A DNA stretch of 59,965 nt, from IMG/VR virus record IMGVR_UViG_3300023174_000184, positions 1-59,965 of that record; one strand, written 5' to 3'. The notes below the pieces were generated by a model that made no database searches, was not told the origin of the DNA, and was given only the letters and a program-made list of their open reading frames with translations. The DNA comes from a virus. Below, one piece after another: positions 23,446 to 32,700 of the stretch (position 1 is the stretch's first letter; every line of letters starts with the position of its first letter). The translations under genes were made by a program, and so were the position numbers.

Positions 23446-24369
23446 TTATTTTAGCATAGCGATAATAGAATTGTCAAACTGGTATTCTAGTTTTTTAATT
23501 GCATCATCATCCATGTCGCCTATATCTTTATATTTTTTATCTAGATTAATTACAGTAACAATATGACCAAGTTTTTCAACAAGTTTCTCAGTCATAATTT
23601 TTCCTGCTTCATCATTATCTGCTACTAGCACTACATTATTGAAGTACTTTTCTAATAGTCTGATCTGAGATACAGACACATTAGCACCCAGGGTAGCAAC
23701 TGCTGGGAATCCTACTTGGTCAAGTCTAATAGCGTCAAATGATGATTCAACTATATAGACTACATTAGAAGTTTTAACTCTATGTAAGTTAAAAAGAATT
23801 TTACTCTTAGGAAGTCCTGGAGTATTTTTAAATTCTTTACCTTCAATAGTTCTTGCAACAAATCCTATACACATACCATCAGGAGAATGCATTGGAACTG
23901 TTACAGAGTCTTGTTTTTCTGAAAACCCTAAATTAAATTTTAGCATAGATTCTTTTGTTATCTTGCGACCTTCAAAATATCTAACTGCTCTTGGTGATTC
24001 TAATGCTTGATTATTTAATCTCTTTATTAATACTTCATCATACTGAACAAAGTCAGGTGGACTATAAAGAGTTTTACTAATAACTGATTCAAGATTAACT
24101 TCAGAACCTTTGCTTTTAATATATCTAAGAGTTTCAAAATATGATCGTCCAGTCATAAACATAATAAACTCTTCTAGGCTTTTTGTTGTTTGACAACCAA
24201 AGCAAAAGAATCTTCCATGTTCTTTTGAAACTTCTCCAGCAGGTGTCCTATTGTTGTTATGATATGGACAAAAAACAATAAGTTCGTTACCAAATTCAGC
24301 CTCTACATCAACGCCTGCACCATTAAGAACACGTCTAATCTGCTCCTCAGTATAAATTTCATTTGCCAT
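23446..24369 (-). CDS. dnaG: DNA primase (CHC2 zinc finger and Toprim)
   Basis: 307 residues from the ATG at 24369 (the frame extends 12 codons upstream into the helicase gene). The zinc finger has Cys34, His37, Cys56, Cys59 (FCPYH and FFCFGC). Toprim motifs VVYIVESSFDAIRL and VVLVADNDEAG follow. It makes RNA primers for the DnaE-like polymerase. It is half the size of bacterial DnaG and lacks the helicase-binding C-terminal domain. It overlaps the helicase gene by 11 nt. Confidence 0.92.
   Translation of the reverse strand: MANEIYTEEQIRRVLNGAGVDVEAEFGNELIVFCPYHNNNRTPAGEVSKEHGRFFCFGCQTTKSLEEFIMFMTGRSYFETLRYIKSKGSEVNLESVISKTLYSPPDFVQYDEVLIKRLNNQALESPRAVRYFEGRKITKESMLKFNLGFSEKQDSVTVPMHSPDGMCIGFVARTIEGKEFKNTPGLPKSKILFNLHRVKTSNVVYIVESSFDAIRLDQVGFPAVATLGANVSVSQIRLLEKYFNNVVLVADNDEAGKIMTEKLVEKLGHIVTVINLDKKYKDIGDMDDDAIKKLEYQFDNSIIAMLK
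23448..23477 (-). promoter_or_regulatory. Promoter for the ssDNA-binding protein gene
   Basis: TTGACA (23472-23477), 18 nt, TAAAAT (23448-23453) with TGC before it (extended -10). The -35 lies inside the primase C-terminus. Downstream AGGAG precedes the ATG. Confidence 0.6.
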
Positions 24370-25582
24370 CTTCAAAATCCTTATAACGATAATAACCCTT
24401 ATCAAAATCTACTTGAACTAAGAAGTCTCCCATGAATCCATTACGGTTCTTTCTAAATACACACTCAATAATATCGCTATTAGGAGAGCGACCAAGTGCT
24501 AGTAGCCAGTCAGCATCATATGAAATCTGTCTAGACCAAGAAGTTTGTCCAAGAGTAGGAGGAGTACTTAAGTCTTTTACATCATCAGGTGTAGCAGATG
24601 AGATAGCGATAATAGGTACTTCTTCACTAATAGACATTAGTTTAAGTTCTCTTGATAGGTTCTTCATCTTTACCGTCTCAGAATCAGCCCTTTGGTTTGG
24701 ACTCATCAACTGAAGATAATCTACTACAACAAAATCTGGTTTATATTGATCAATCTTTCCACGAATAACAGATGGTGTTACTTCTCCCCCAGAGTCATTT
24801 GAAATAATGTGAAACTCTGGTCTGCCTTCAACCTTATTAGCATGCCACTTCTTAAGCATGTCAATCTCAACTTCACCATTGGATAATTTTCTATGTGACC
24901 AAAGACCTTCGCCCATAATTGCATAAACACGATTTCGAATTTCTGTTTCACTCATTTCAAGTGAAACAATCATTGGAGACTTTCCTTGCTTCCATGCTTG
25001 AACAGCAAAGTACAAAGCCATCCATGATTTACCAATTCCTGGATAAGCAAGAAACACTCCAAGTTGACCTGGCATAATTCCAGATGGTAGGTAGTTATCA
25101 AAACCTGGCAAACCTGTTTTAATTCCTTTTTGTCCAATAAGGTTTTGTGCTTGCACTCCTTCATAGTATGCAACGGCAGAATCTAAATCTGTTGCATCAA
25201 TATCACGAATTGCAGAAGTATTCTTTTTTAACTCAGATGTTTTTGTGATTAGGTGTTCTAATGCTTCTCCACCATTTCCACCTTGAACATCGCCTGCTGC
25301 AGATCTAAGGATGTCTTTTAGACTTTCATTTAAATATTCTGTTTGCAGTTCTTCAAGATGATGCTTTGTTGCACCAATGCTTTCTTCTGGTGTAAAGTCT
25401 CTAAATTTTTCAACAACAAGTGAAACTGGAGGAACGGTTCCATTGTTTTCTGAATAAAGTCTAATAAAATTCCAAATATCTTTATGAGTTCTCAGAAGGT
25501 TTTCTACATTGGCTTGAAGAAGTACATGCATTTGCTTATCTTTAAGTACTGCTGATATTACTCTTGCCTCTGTATTATTCAC
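24359..25582 (-). CDS. dnaB: DnaB-like replicative helicase
   Basis: 407 residues from a GTG start. The N-terminal helical domain (1-125) is followed by a RecA-like motor: GLPGFDNYLPSG, Walker A AYPGIGKSWMA (Lys185), SLEMSETEI (H1a), and FVVVDYLQLM (Walker B). The C-terminal part has an Arg-finger region. It unwinds the fork and pairs with the primase. The GTG overlaps the preceding gene by 8 nt. Confidence 0.93.
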   Translation of the reverse strand: MNNTEARVISAVLKDKQMHVLLQANVENLLRTHKDIWNFIRLYSENNGTVPPVSLVVEKFRDFTPEESIGATKHHLEELQTEYLNESLKDILRSAAGDVQGGNGGEALEHLITKTSELKKNTSAIRDIDATDLDSAVAYYEGVQAQNLIGQKGIKTGLPGFDNYLPSGIMPGQLGVFLAYPGIGKSWMALYFAVQAWKQGKSPMIVSLEMSETEIRNRVYAIMGEGLWSHRKLSNGEVEIDMLKKWHANKVEGRPEFHIISNDSGGEVTPSVIRGKIDQYKPDFVVVDYLQLMSPNQRADSETVKMKNLSRELKLMSISEEVPIIAISSATPDDVKDLSTPPTLGQTSWSRQISYDADWLLALGRSPNSDIIECVFRKNRNGFMGDFLVQVDFDKGYYRYKDFEDGK

Positions 25583-25883
25583 TTAACCACTTCCTCGCTA
25601 GTTCTCTGCGTTCAATTCTTTCTTTTAAATCTTGTTGTACATCTAGTCTACCATTAAGAATCTTCTCTGCATTATATGCAAAATAGTTCCAACTTGGTTC
25701 TTGTGCAATGCTAAAATAATATTCAAGCAGGTCATAACAATCTGAAATTCCATATGACTCAATAAGGGCATCTGCTGCCCACTGCTCTACGTTTATATTG
25801 AGATTAGACTTTTGCTCGTATCTCTTCAAGTAAAACTTGTTGTAGCGACTGAGCAAAGCCATTCGGTCTTTGCGATCAGCCAT
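25575..25883 (-). CDS. Conserved helical protein upstream of the helicase
   Basis: 102 residues, helical and charged (MADRKDRMALLSRYNKFYLK, SIAQEPSWNYFAYNAEKIL, ERRELARKWLSE). It lies immediately before dnaB and overlaps it. That position is often taken by helicase loaders or accessory factors, but no motif here proves it. Confidence 0.7.
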   Translation of the reverse strand: MADRKDRMALLSRYNKFYLKRYEQKSNLNINVEQWAADALIESYGISDCYDLLEYYFSIAQEPSWNYFAYNAEKILNGRLDVQQDLKERIERRELARKWLSE

Positions 25884-25886
25884 ATT

Positions 25887-26093
25887 TTACTCGTTAATTT
25901 CAGACTTAGCGTCTTGAATCTTTTCTGTTAACTTATCTTCTACAAACTTATAAACACGTTCAAAAGCCTCGTTTGTAGTTTCTCCATCACGCTTGCTATC
26001 CACTACGCCTAAATCAAGTCTCAATGATTGAAAATTTCCAAGATTGAGTGTATATCCTAATGTTACATTTACCTTTGTTGATTCGTTTTCCAT
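25887..26093 (-). CDS. Small conserved phage protein
   Basis: 68 residues. VNVTLGYTLNLGNFQSLRLD, then a helical tail with EAFERVYKFVEDKL. The beta-beta-alpha-like pattern (TLGYTxNLGNFxSLRLD) recurs in phages near replication genes. Function unknown. A strong Shine-Dalgarno precedes the ATG. Confidence 0.75.
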   Translation of the reverse strand: MENESTKVNVTLGYTLNLGNFQSLRLDLGVVDSKRDGETTNEAFERVYKFVEDKLTEKIQDAKSEINE

Positions 26094-26112
26094 TACCCCA
26101 CCTATTTCTTAG

Positions 26113-26655
26113 TTAAATACTTTCAGACCATACAGGAATGTATCGTCCATCTTCTGTCCTCGTATATGTAAGTATACCGTCCCCCATTCGCCTTGTCAAC
26201 TCTTGGCTTGTAGGTGTCATATTATTAGTTACTAGTCCATCTTTTCTTGGTTGTCCAATATGTATACTTGCAAGTATAGCACGTATATCTTTTACATGAT
26301 CTTCTGAATAATATGCCCTAATTTGAAATCCTGTTTTACCATTAATACTAGAACCAATTGGTGGAGGAATCACTCCTCGTTTAATTAAACTTGGAATATA
26401 TTTTCTGTGACGATTAATTAATTTAGCAGTCTCTGCTATGGTATATGCTCTTTGTTTATTACGTTTAAAATCAGAACGTAAACATGTTTCAAGCCTATCT
26501 TTATTAATGTTATAAACTGTTACCATGCCAGTGGATCTTGAACTATGATGAAGTCTAACAAGATCACCATTAAGAAACCATACCTTTTTATTTCCAGGAA
26601 TTATAGGTTCGTTATTGTATGCTTCGCTCTGGATTTTTCCTTTAGCAGTAACCAT
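26113..26655 (-). CDS. DNA-binding protein: SH3-like segment plus winged HTH
   Basis: 180 residues. A beta segment KVWFLNGDLVRLHHSSRSTG (25-44) precedes an HTH of MerR/excisionase type: AYTIAETAKLINRHRKY and IPSLIKRGVIPPPI (about 71-100). A further conserved part has AILASIHIGQPRKDG. It likely regulates transcription or early replication. Its first 55 nt overlap the upstream zinc gene, so the true start could be later. Confidence 0.75.
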   Translation of the reverse strand: MVTAKGKIQSEAYNNEPIIPGNKKVWFLNGDLVRLHHSSRSTGMVTVYNINKDRLETCLRSDFKRNKQRAYTIAETAKLINRHRKYIPSLIKRGVIPPPIGSSINGKTGFQIRAYYSEDHVKDIRAILASIHIGQPRKDGLVTNNMTPTSQELTRRMGDGILTYTRTEDGRYIPVWSESI

Positions 26656-26792
26656 TTGCCCTCCACAGAATCACTGGGTGGATGATAAAATTTTCTATTC
26701 CCACATGTAATACAATACGTTTCAATGTGATCGCTATTAGAATGAATTCTATCAACAAATACTTTTCCCTTGCATCTTAAACAATTTATCAT
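26601..26792 (-). CDS. Small zinc-ribbon protein
   Basis: 63 residues with MINCLRCKGK (Cys4, Cys7) and TYCITCGNRK (Cys27, Cys30), a standard zinc ribbon, then a basic tail. The ATG overlaps the stop of the tail protein upstream (TAATG). It is the fifth small zinc protein in the window. Confidence 0.8.
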   Translation of the reverse strand: MINCLRCKGKVFVDRIHSNSDHIETYCITCGNRKFYHPPSDSVEGKWLLLKEKSRAKHTITNL

Positions 26793-27232
26793 TAATTAGG
26801 AATTCCAATTGCAATAATGTTTACTCCAACTGAAGTTGTTCCAGAAGTATTAAACTTTACTACAAAATCTACTCTTTCTGTTGTTACAGATTTTAAAATA
26901 ACTGTTGTATCAGATCCTGCAGATGTTCCACTAATGTTTACCACGGTTGCAGTTACTATTGGTGGATATTTAAAATTAGAAAAAGAAACTGAATCTTGTT
27001 TTTCTTGACCTGCAGTTACAGTTGCATTATTATAAATTTCTGTATATTTTGCAAAAAACTTTGTATCTGAAGTTTTTACAGTTTGTTTTCCAGCATTTGC
27101 TGTATCAATAGTTGTATAATTATATGTTGCAGATGAAACTTGTGTAGATAAATCATTGACCGCTTCTGCCAATTGGTATAGATATGTAACGTCTAGAGGT
27201 TGCCCTCTTTCTGGTAGTGGTACTTTAGCCAT
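26792..27232 (-). CDS. Small virion/tail-tip protein
   Basis: 146 residues. A short helical N-terminus (PLPERGQPLDVTYLYQLAEA) leads into a beta-rich domain with SFSNFKYPPIVTATVVNISG and VNIIAIGIPN, like H-type lectin-like tips of phage fibres. It is the last gene of the structural block and has its own extended -10 promoter. A role in receptor contact is possible. Confidence 0.65.
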   Translation of the reverse strand: MAKVPLPERGQPLDVTYLYQLAEAVNDLSTQVSSATYNYTTIDTANAGKQTVKTSDTKFFAKYTEIYNNATVTAGQEKQDSVSFSNFKYPPIVTATVVNISGTSAGSDTTVILKSVTTERVDFVVKFNTSGTTSVGVNIIAIGIPN

Positions 27233-27248
27233 TATTTCCTCCTATTAA

Positions 27249-27257
27249 AGTATATCA
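27249..27257 (-). promoter_or_regulatory. Extended -10 promoter TGATATACT
   Basis: In the gap before the 146-residue protein; TGGACC (4 of 6 of the -35 consensus) lies 16 nt upstream. The mRNA would begin at AGGAGG. Confidence 0.5.
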
Positions 27258-27758
27258 TTAAACAGTGTGAGGTCCATCTTGATAGACCAACAAAAATGAA
27301 GAACTTCTTAAAACTGGTGATCCTACTAAGTATACTTCAATACTATATTTATTTGGTGTACTTCCTTGAACAATTCCATTAATTGTATATGTGCTTGGAG
27401 TTATTAAAGTAATTGAGTTGCCTTGAATTCTTTGTTTATAAAACCAGTCACCTGAATCATTTTTATCAAATTTAACCCAAACATCATATTCTGATGCAAC
27501 ATCAATAGTTAAATCATTTTTATTAATTTTAACAGGGTCCCACACGCTTGTAAGAATATTTCCAGATTTATTAAATTCAATACTACCAGAAACTTTTGTA
27601 TATTCTGGCTTAATTACTTCTACAGATGACCAATGCGATACTCTGTTTTTGTCTTCAGATATAAGTCTATATCTTAATACATAGCCTTCTTGATCAATGT
27701 TAATTGAGGGAAGGTTTGATTTTTTAATTCTTGTTTTTTTAATTCCAGAATCTGCCAT
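27258..27758 (-). CDS. Tail protein with fibronectin-type III-like fold
   Basis: 166 residues. After a basic N-terminus (KKTRIKKSNLPSI) comes VLRYRLISEDKNRVSHWSSV, the pattern of FN3-like domains in phage tail proteins that describe sample orientation on the baseplate. A second beta-rich half follows. It overlaps the next gene upstream by TAATG. Likely structural; exact role unknown. Confidence 0.7.
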   Translation of the reverse strand: MADSGIKKTRIKKSNLPSINIDQEGYVLRYRLISEDKNRVSHWSSVEVIKPEYTKVSGSIEFNKSGNILTSVWDPVKINKNDLTIDVASEYDVWVKFDKNDSGDWFYKQRIQGNSITLITPSTYTINGIVQGSTPNKYSIEVYLVGSPVLRSSSFLLVYQDGPHTV

Positions 27759-28876
27759 TATGAAACACCTATTGAAAACCTAAATTCAATATAATTGCTT
27801 GTATTAGGAGATTTAATAATTGTTTCTGCAGTTAAATTTTTAATTACTGAATATCCAGTTAATCCATAAAGTGGATTTGTTGTGGCAATGTTTTCTAATC
27901 GCAATGCATCAAGTGCAACATAGTAACTATCTGTTGGAACTCCACCATCAATAACTGAGGCATAAATTTTTACAACTGTTACTGCATCCCATGTAAAATT
28001 AGCACTAGAGTATAACTCCTGTAATTGTTTTTTAACTACAAAATATCTATTTGTTGCAAAATCATTACCTTCACCATTTTGAATATCAACTTCAAACCTT
28101 GCGTACTCACCAGATCCAGTATCAGTTGATGAAAAATCAATTAAAATTCTTACATTATCTGGAACCGCTAAAGATTCTCCATTTTTGTTAACTAGTGAAA
28201 ATGCAAGTCTTAACTCATCAATTGGAGAATTTTTGCTAAAGTTTACATCTGACCCAGTTAAATGAATATGATTTGAACCAGACTGAATCTGTATGTGATT
28301 ATCAACAATTTGTAGGTCAGCATCATCTCCTGCAATTAAAATTGTATTATTTAAAAATCTAGATCTTTCATATCGATTTACACGAGATGCTTTGTAAAAT
28401 ATTGAATTATCTGCATTTGTTTGAAAGACTGGACTTGCAACAACAATAATATTATCATCAAGAGGATCATCAAGAGGACTGGAAATTGTTGGTATTGCAG
28501 TTGCACTTGTAGATGTGTGATATTGCCAATTTTCTCCAGTAGTAAATGCAAAAATGTTTTTACTATCATAAGATCCAGCATATGGATTTGAGCCTGCTGA
28601 ATATAGTCCTATCTCTGTTATTTCATATCTTTCTTCTGTTGGTAGTTCTGCTGTTAAAACTATCTTGTCTATACCGTTTTCTTTTACAAATCCCCTTGAA
28701 GAAATTGGAATTCTAAACATTTCAAAATTTAAATTTTCTTGATTAGAATAATCTCCGTATGAATCAGCAGTTAATAGTGGTTTTTTGCCACAACCAACAG
28801 CCAAGTAAGATGCATATGCTGGAGCCTGTCCTAGCATATATTTGCCAATAATTGTTTTTCCAGTATTAGTTATCAT
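27758..28876 (-). CDS. Minor tail/baseplate protein
   Basis: 372 residues. ITNTGKTIIGKYMLGQ and YASYLAVGCGKKPL at the N-terminus, ERYEITEIGLYSAGSNPY, then a beta-sandwich with DELRLAFSLVNKNGESL and a C-terminal VALDALRLEN. The parts resemble baseplate-periphery and carbohydrate-binding proteins of phage tails. Coupled with neighbours on both sides. Confidence 0.7.
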   Translation of the reverse strand: MITNTGKTIIGKYMLGQAPAYASYLAVGCGKKPLLTADSYGDYSNQENLNFEMFRIPISSRGFVKENGIDKIVLTAELPTEERYEITEIGLYSAGSNPYAGSYDSKNIFAFTTGENWQYHTSTSATAIPTISSPLDDPLDDNIIVVASPVFQTNADNSIFYKASRVNRYERSRFLNNTILIAGDDADLQIVDNHIQIQSGSNHIHLTGSDVNFSKNSPIDELRLAFSLVNKNGESLAVPDNVRILIDFSSTDTGSGEYARFEVDIQNGEGNDFATNRYFVVKKQLQELYSSANFTWDAVTVVKIYASVIDGGVPTDSYYVALDALRLENIATTNPLYGLTGYSVIKNLTAETIIKSPNTSNYIEFRFSIGVS

Positions 28877-29763
28877 TATATATCCGCCTCATATATTGTA
28901 CCACTTATGCCTATTTGAATATCAAGTTGTTCATCATTGGCATTGTTTATAGTTTCTATAATTAAATCACCAGTTTCTGGCTCAATATAAATATTTTTGC
29001 CATTTGGACCATTTCCAATATTGGGTATCTTTTCATCAAGTTTTATAGAAAAATTTGCAAAATACGTATCTGATGTAGATTGAAGATTAATTATATTATT
29101 AGGGTTATACTGTTGTTGAATAGATGTTAAGTTTTTTATTGGTGAATAAGAAACCTGTTGACCATTAATAATATCATTACGGGCAATATTAATTAATTCT
29201 TGTCCTCCAATGTTTTCAAAAATAAGATCTGTCATTATTTCAATTGGAACAGATAAGTTGTCAAATAATATTGTATCTATTGGTGCAGTTTTTGCTGGTG
29301 GTGGGGGTGGAGTTGATACTACAGGTGTTGTAGAAATTAAAGATGGTGTAAGTGGTGTCGGTGAAACATCTAAAGGTTGTTGCTCTGTTGAAGAATTTGT
29401 TTTATTTGCAGCACCAATGCAATTAAGAAGTCTTCTTCCAATTTCCTTGCCATCTTGATACTCAATTTCAAATTGTCCGTATCCATTTGGACAACCAGCA
29501 CTTGAGTCTGTTGTAGTTATCCAATAATGACCAATACCTTTTCCAGTATCTGCATATGTTTTATTTTGTGGAGGATTTTCAAGTTTATCTTTTATTATTG
29601 CAATATTTTCTGATGCCTTTGCAATTCTTGCTTTTGCATCAATAATAGTTTGATATCTTGCTGCTGATGCTTCCCATGTTGCAGCACGAGATTCATTACC
29701 TGCTGCTCTTGCATCTGCTGCTCTTTGCAGTGCTGCTGCCATATTTTCTTCTGGACTTGCCAT
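28876..29763 (-). CDS. Minor tail protein with helical head and proline-rich linker
   Basis: 295 residues. An Ala-rich helical N-terminus (MAAALQRAADARAAGNESRA), a small domain with GHYWITTTDSSAGCPNGYGQ, a Pro/Thr linker (PPPPPAKTAP near 152-160) and a C-terminal beta region ending IQIGISGTIYEADI. Two Cys may form a disulfide. Its location after the large baseplate gene indicates a tail-tip component; no family recognised. Confidence 0.65.
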   Translation of the reverse strand: MASPEENMAAALQRAADARAAGNESRAATWEASAARYQTIIDAKARIAKASENIAIIKDKLENPPQNKTYADTGKGIGHYWITTTDSSAGCPNGYGQFEIEYQDGKEIGRRLLNCIGAANKTNSSTEQQPLDVSPTPLTPSLISTTPVVSTPPPPPAKTAPIDTILFDNLSVPIEIMTDLIFENIGGQELINIARNDIINGQQVSYSPIKNLTSIQQQYNPNNIINLQSTSDTYFANFSIKLDEKIPNIGNGPNGKNIYIEPETGDLIIETINNANDEQLDIQIGISGTIYEADI

Positions 29764-29764
29764 T

Positions 29765-32700
29765 TTATACCTCGCTCAAATATACTGTCATAGATGGACC
29801 ATTTAAAGATCTTGAATATTCAATGTTATAAATAACAAATCTTGAAGAGTTTGGAGCAACCATGTCTAAATTATTACTATCTTTATAGTTAATTGTTACA
29901 ATATCTCCAAGTTGCAAAGTTGGAATGCTAAAAATATTAACACCAATAGATTTTTTAGGATGCATAATTTTATTAATAATCCAATTCATTAAAGATTGTG
30001 CATCATCTTCTGTTTGAATATATGGACTGTCAATTGAAAATTCATTTTTTCCATAAATTAGTCTGCTGAGTTTAATTTCATCATATTTAGATTTTTCAAC
30101 TAATGGAGAGTATGTTAATGAACTTCCTGTAAATTCTGGATCAGAAAGATTTCCTCTTTTTTGAAAATATTCATCAACGCTATATTGATGAGTTGTATCC
30201 TGTGTAAATGTAATGCCTTGAATTCTTAAATAATTCCCTGTTGTTTCATCAAGACTTAACGCTTTATCTGTTGCATTAAATATTAAAAACTCTGCTCCAT
30301 AAGAATCAGCCTGAAATCCAGATGTTGTATATCCTTTAATTCTATTAAACGTTGGAGATAGTTGTGCATATAATGCTGGATATGCACGATCATATTTAAT
30401 GTCAAAATATGCACACTCACGCATAATAGATCCAAATTCTTCAAAATACATATTATATTTAGGAGGTTGCTGTGCACTAATTCCAGATAAGTATGTTGAT
30501 TGAACTACACCGCTCATAGCATATTTTCTAAATGATTCACTTGCATCAACACTACTATCTCCAAATGCTTTAGCCAATGTTTCTCCAACAGTAAATACTG
30601 TGTTTTGTGAATAATTTTCTGCTAATGCATAAATATTTTCAAACATAACTTTGGATGATCCACGAACAAATGGAGCCATATTATTATAAACTGGAAGAGG
30701 ATCAGAATCATCTATAACTTTAATAAGTTTATTATTAATATATAAATAAAATCTTCTTATTTTTCCAATGTCTTGATACTCAACAGATAAATCATAAACT
30801 GTTGGATTATCTTCTCCAGACATTCTATATTGACCAGTAAATCTTCCATCATCTACTAAGATGTTTGATAATCCTCCCCAAAGTTTTACTGGAATTGCTT
30901 TATCAGAAGATGAATCTTTTTTAATTTTATAAAATAAAATATTATTAACTGAAATTGTTGAATTGCCTTGTTTATCTAATTTAAGATATGAATTAATATT
31001 GTCTTCTGTAAGTGCAACTATTTCAAAGTAGTATCCATTATTTGTTTCTGGATTAAGCAAAACTGCAAGACCCCCAGATCCACCACCAATATTAACATTT
31101 TGATTTGTTTGACTTCCATTAATTTGATAATATGGAATACTGCCAGTAGGTGTTTGAGTTCTACTTGTATTGTTTTCAATCTTACCAACAATTCTCATTC
31201 TTGTTCCAAAATGTTTATATGAATTATCTAAAGATTTATTTACATATGTTACAAAGTTTAATGGTACATCAGTTGTTTTAAATGATGGACCATTCATAAC
31301 TAAAGCAGATGATTGTATTGTTCCAGTTTGTGTTGTTTTTAAACTATTAACATCTGTTTCTGTTAAATAATCTGTTGCCATAAAGTTTTTAATAATGCCA
31401 TTTCGTGTGGTTTGTCTTGCTAGAGAATTATTTATTCCCGCTGGACCCATGGTAGTTGATGGTAAAACAATATCTGCATCAAGTTTTGTAGTAAATAAAT
31501 ATTGTGTTTCCATATTACATCCACGAACATTGTCATTATTAAACCAGTATGAGTTTATTCCAGATCCATGCTGTGTAATACTTGTTCCAAATTGTGCACG
31601 TCCGTGTGACTCTACAACACCATTTTGCAAACGTGCAACCCCATTAACTGTTTCATAGTATGGAGTTGAGTATATTCTTAATAGTCCAGTTGGATATATT
31701 TTTCCATTAAATGGAAGGGATGCAAAATATTTTTGATATTCTTGATTGTCAGAAATCCAAACATTTCCAACGCCAGTTATATTAAACTGTGCTGCATCGT
31801 ATTTAATAATTTCTCCATTTGAGTAGAGATAACCTTTGTATCTTGTAAGCCAATAAATATTTTCTCCAAGATCAATTATATTGTTAGTAACAGCATGATT
31901 TACTACTGTTGGTGCTTGATCTACTAGGTTTGAATTAAGTGGCATTGCTCCTAATACATAACTGCCCTGCTTTGATGCAAGTTCATTAATTGTTTTTGTT
32001 GTTTCTGTTCCTGATACTTCCCATAACAATGCTGGCTTATAAATCCATGTTTTATCTTGATCAACCATTGTTGACTGCCTTATGCTTCCATAAGATCTTT
32101 GAATATATCTTGTTGTATAGTTAATTTTTCCATCATTATAAATTTTTTTATCTTCTGAAGCAATAGAAATAATGTTTGGTAAATTTCCAGAACTTGCATT
32201 TTCAACAACTCCAGAATCTATTTGATTATTAGATCCAGATAATATAAAATCTGTTGCTCTTTGATTTTCTGTTGGCATCATATAATCTTTACTCATAACA
32301 ACAAAGTTGTTATATTCATCAAAAAACATCGCTGTCTGTGTTGACACTGCTAATTGGTTTAATACTTGTGCTACATTTTGATCTGGAGCAATAAAGAAAA
32401 ATGGAATATTTGGTTCTGACTCTCCAGCAATTCTTTTAAAAGTATAATTGCTAAATCCAATATAATCTAATAAAGTTGTTATTGCATAACTTAAAGATGT
32501 GTTTGTTGTTAAAAGTCTTGGGGCTGGCATAGACTCAAGAAAGAAATACATATCTCTTAGGCTAAGTGATACTGTTGCGCCAGTTCCTAATGGAAATCCT
32601 TCAGAGTATAAAGTTTTTATTGGAATAGAATAATTATCTCCATCAACATTTAATATTGATTCATAAAAATTAAACTTAATATTTTTTCTTAAATAACTAC

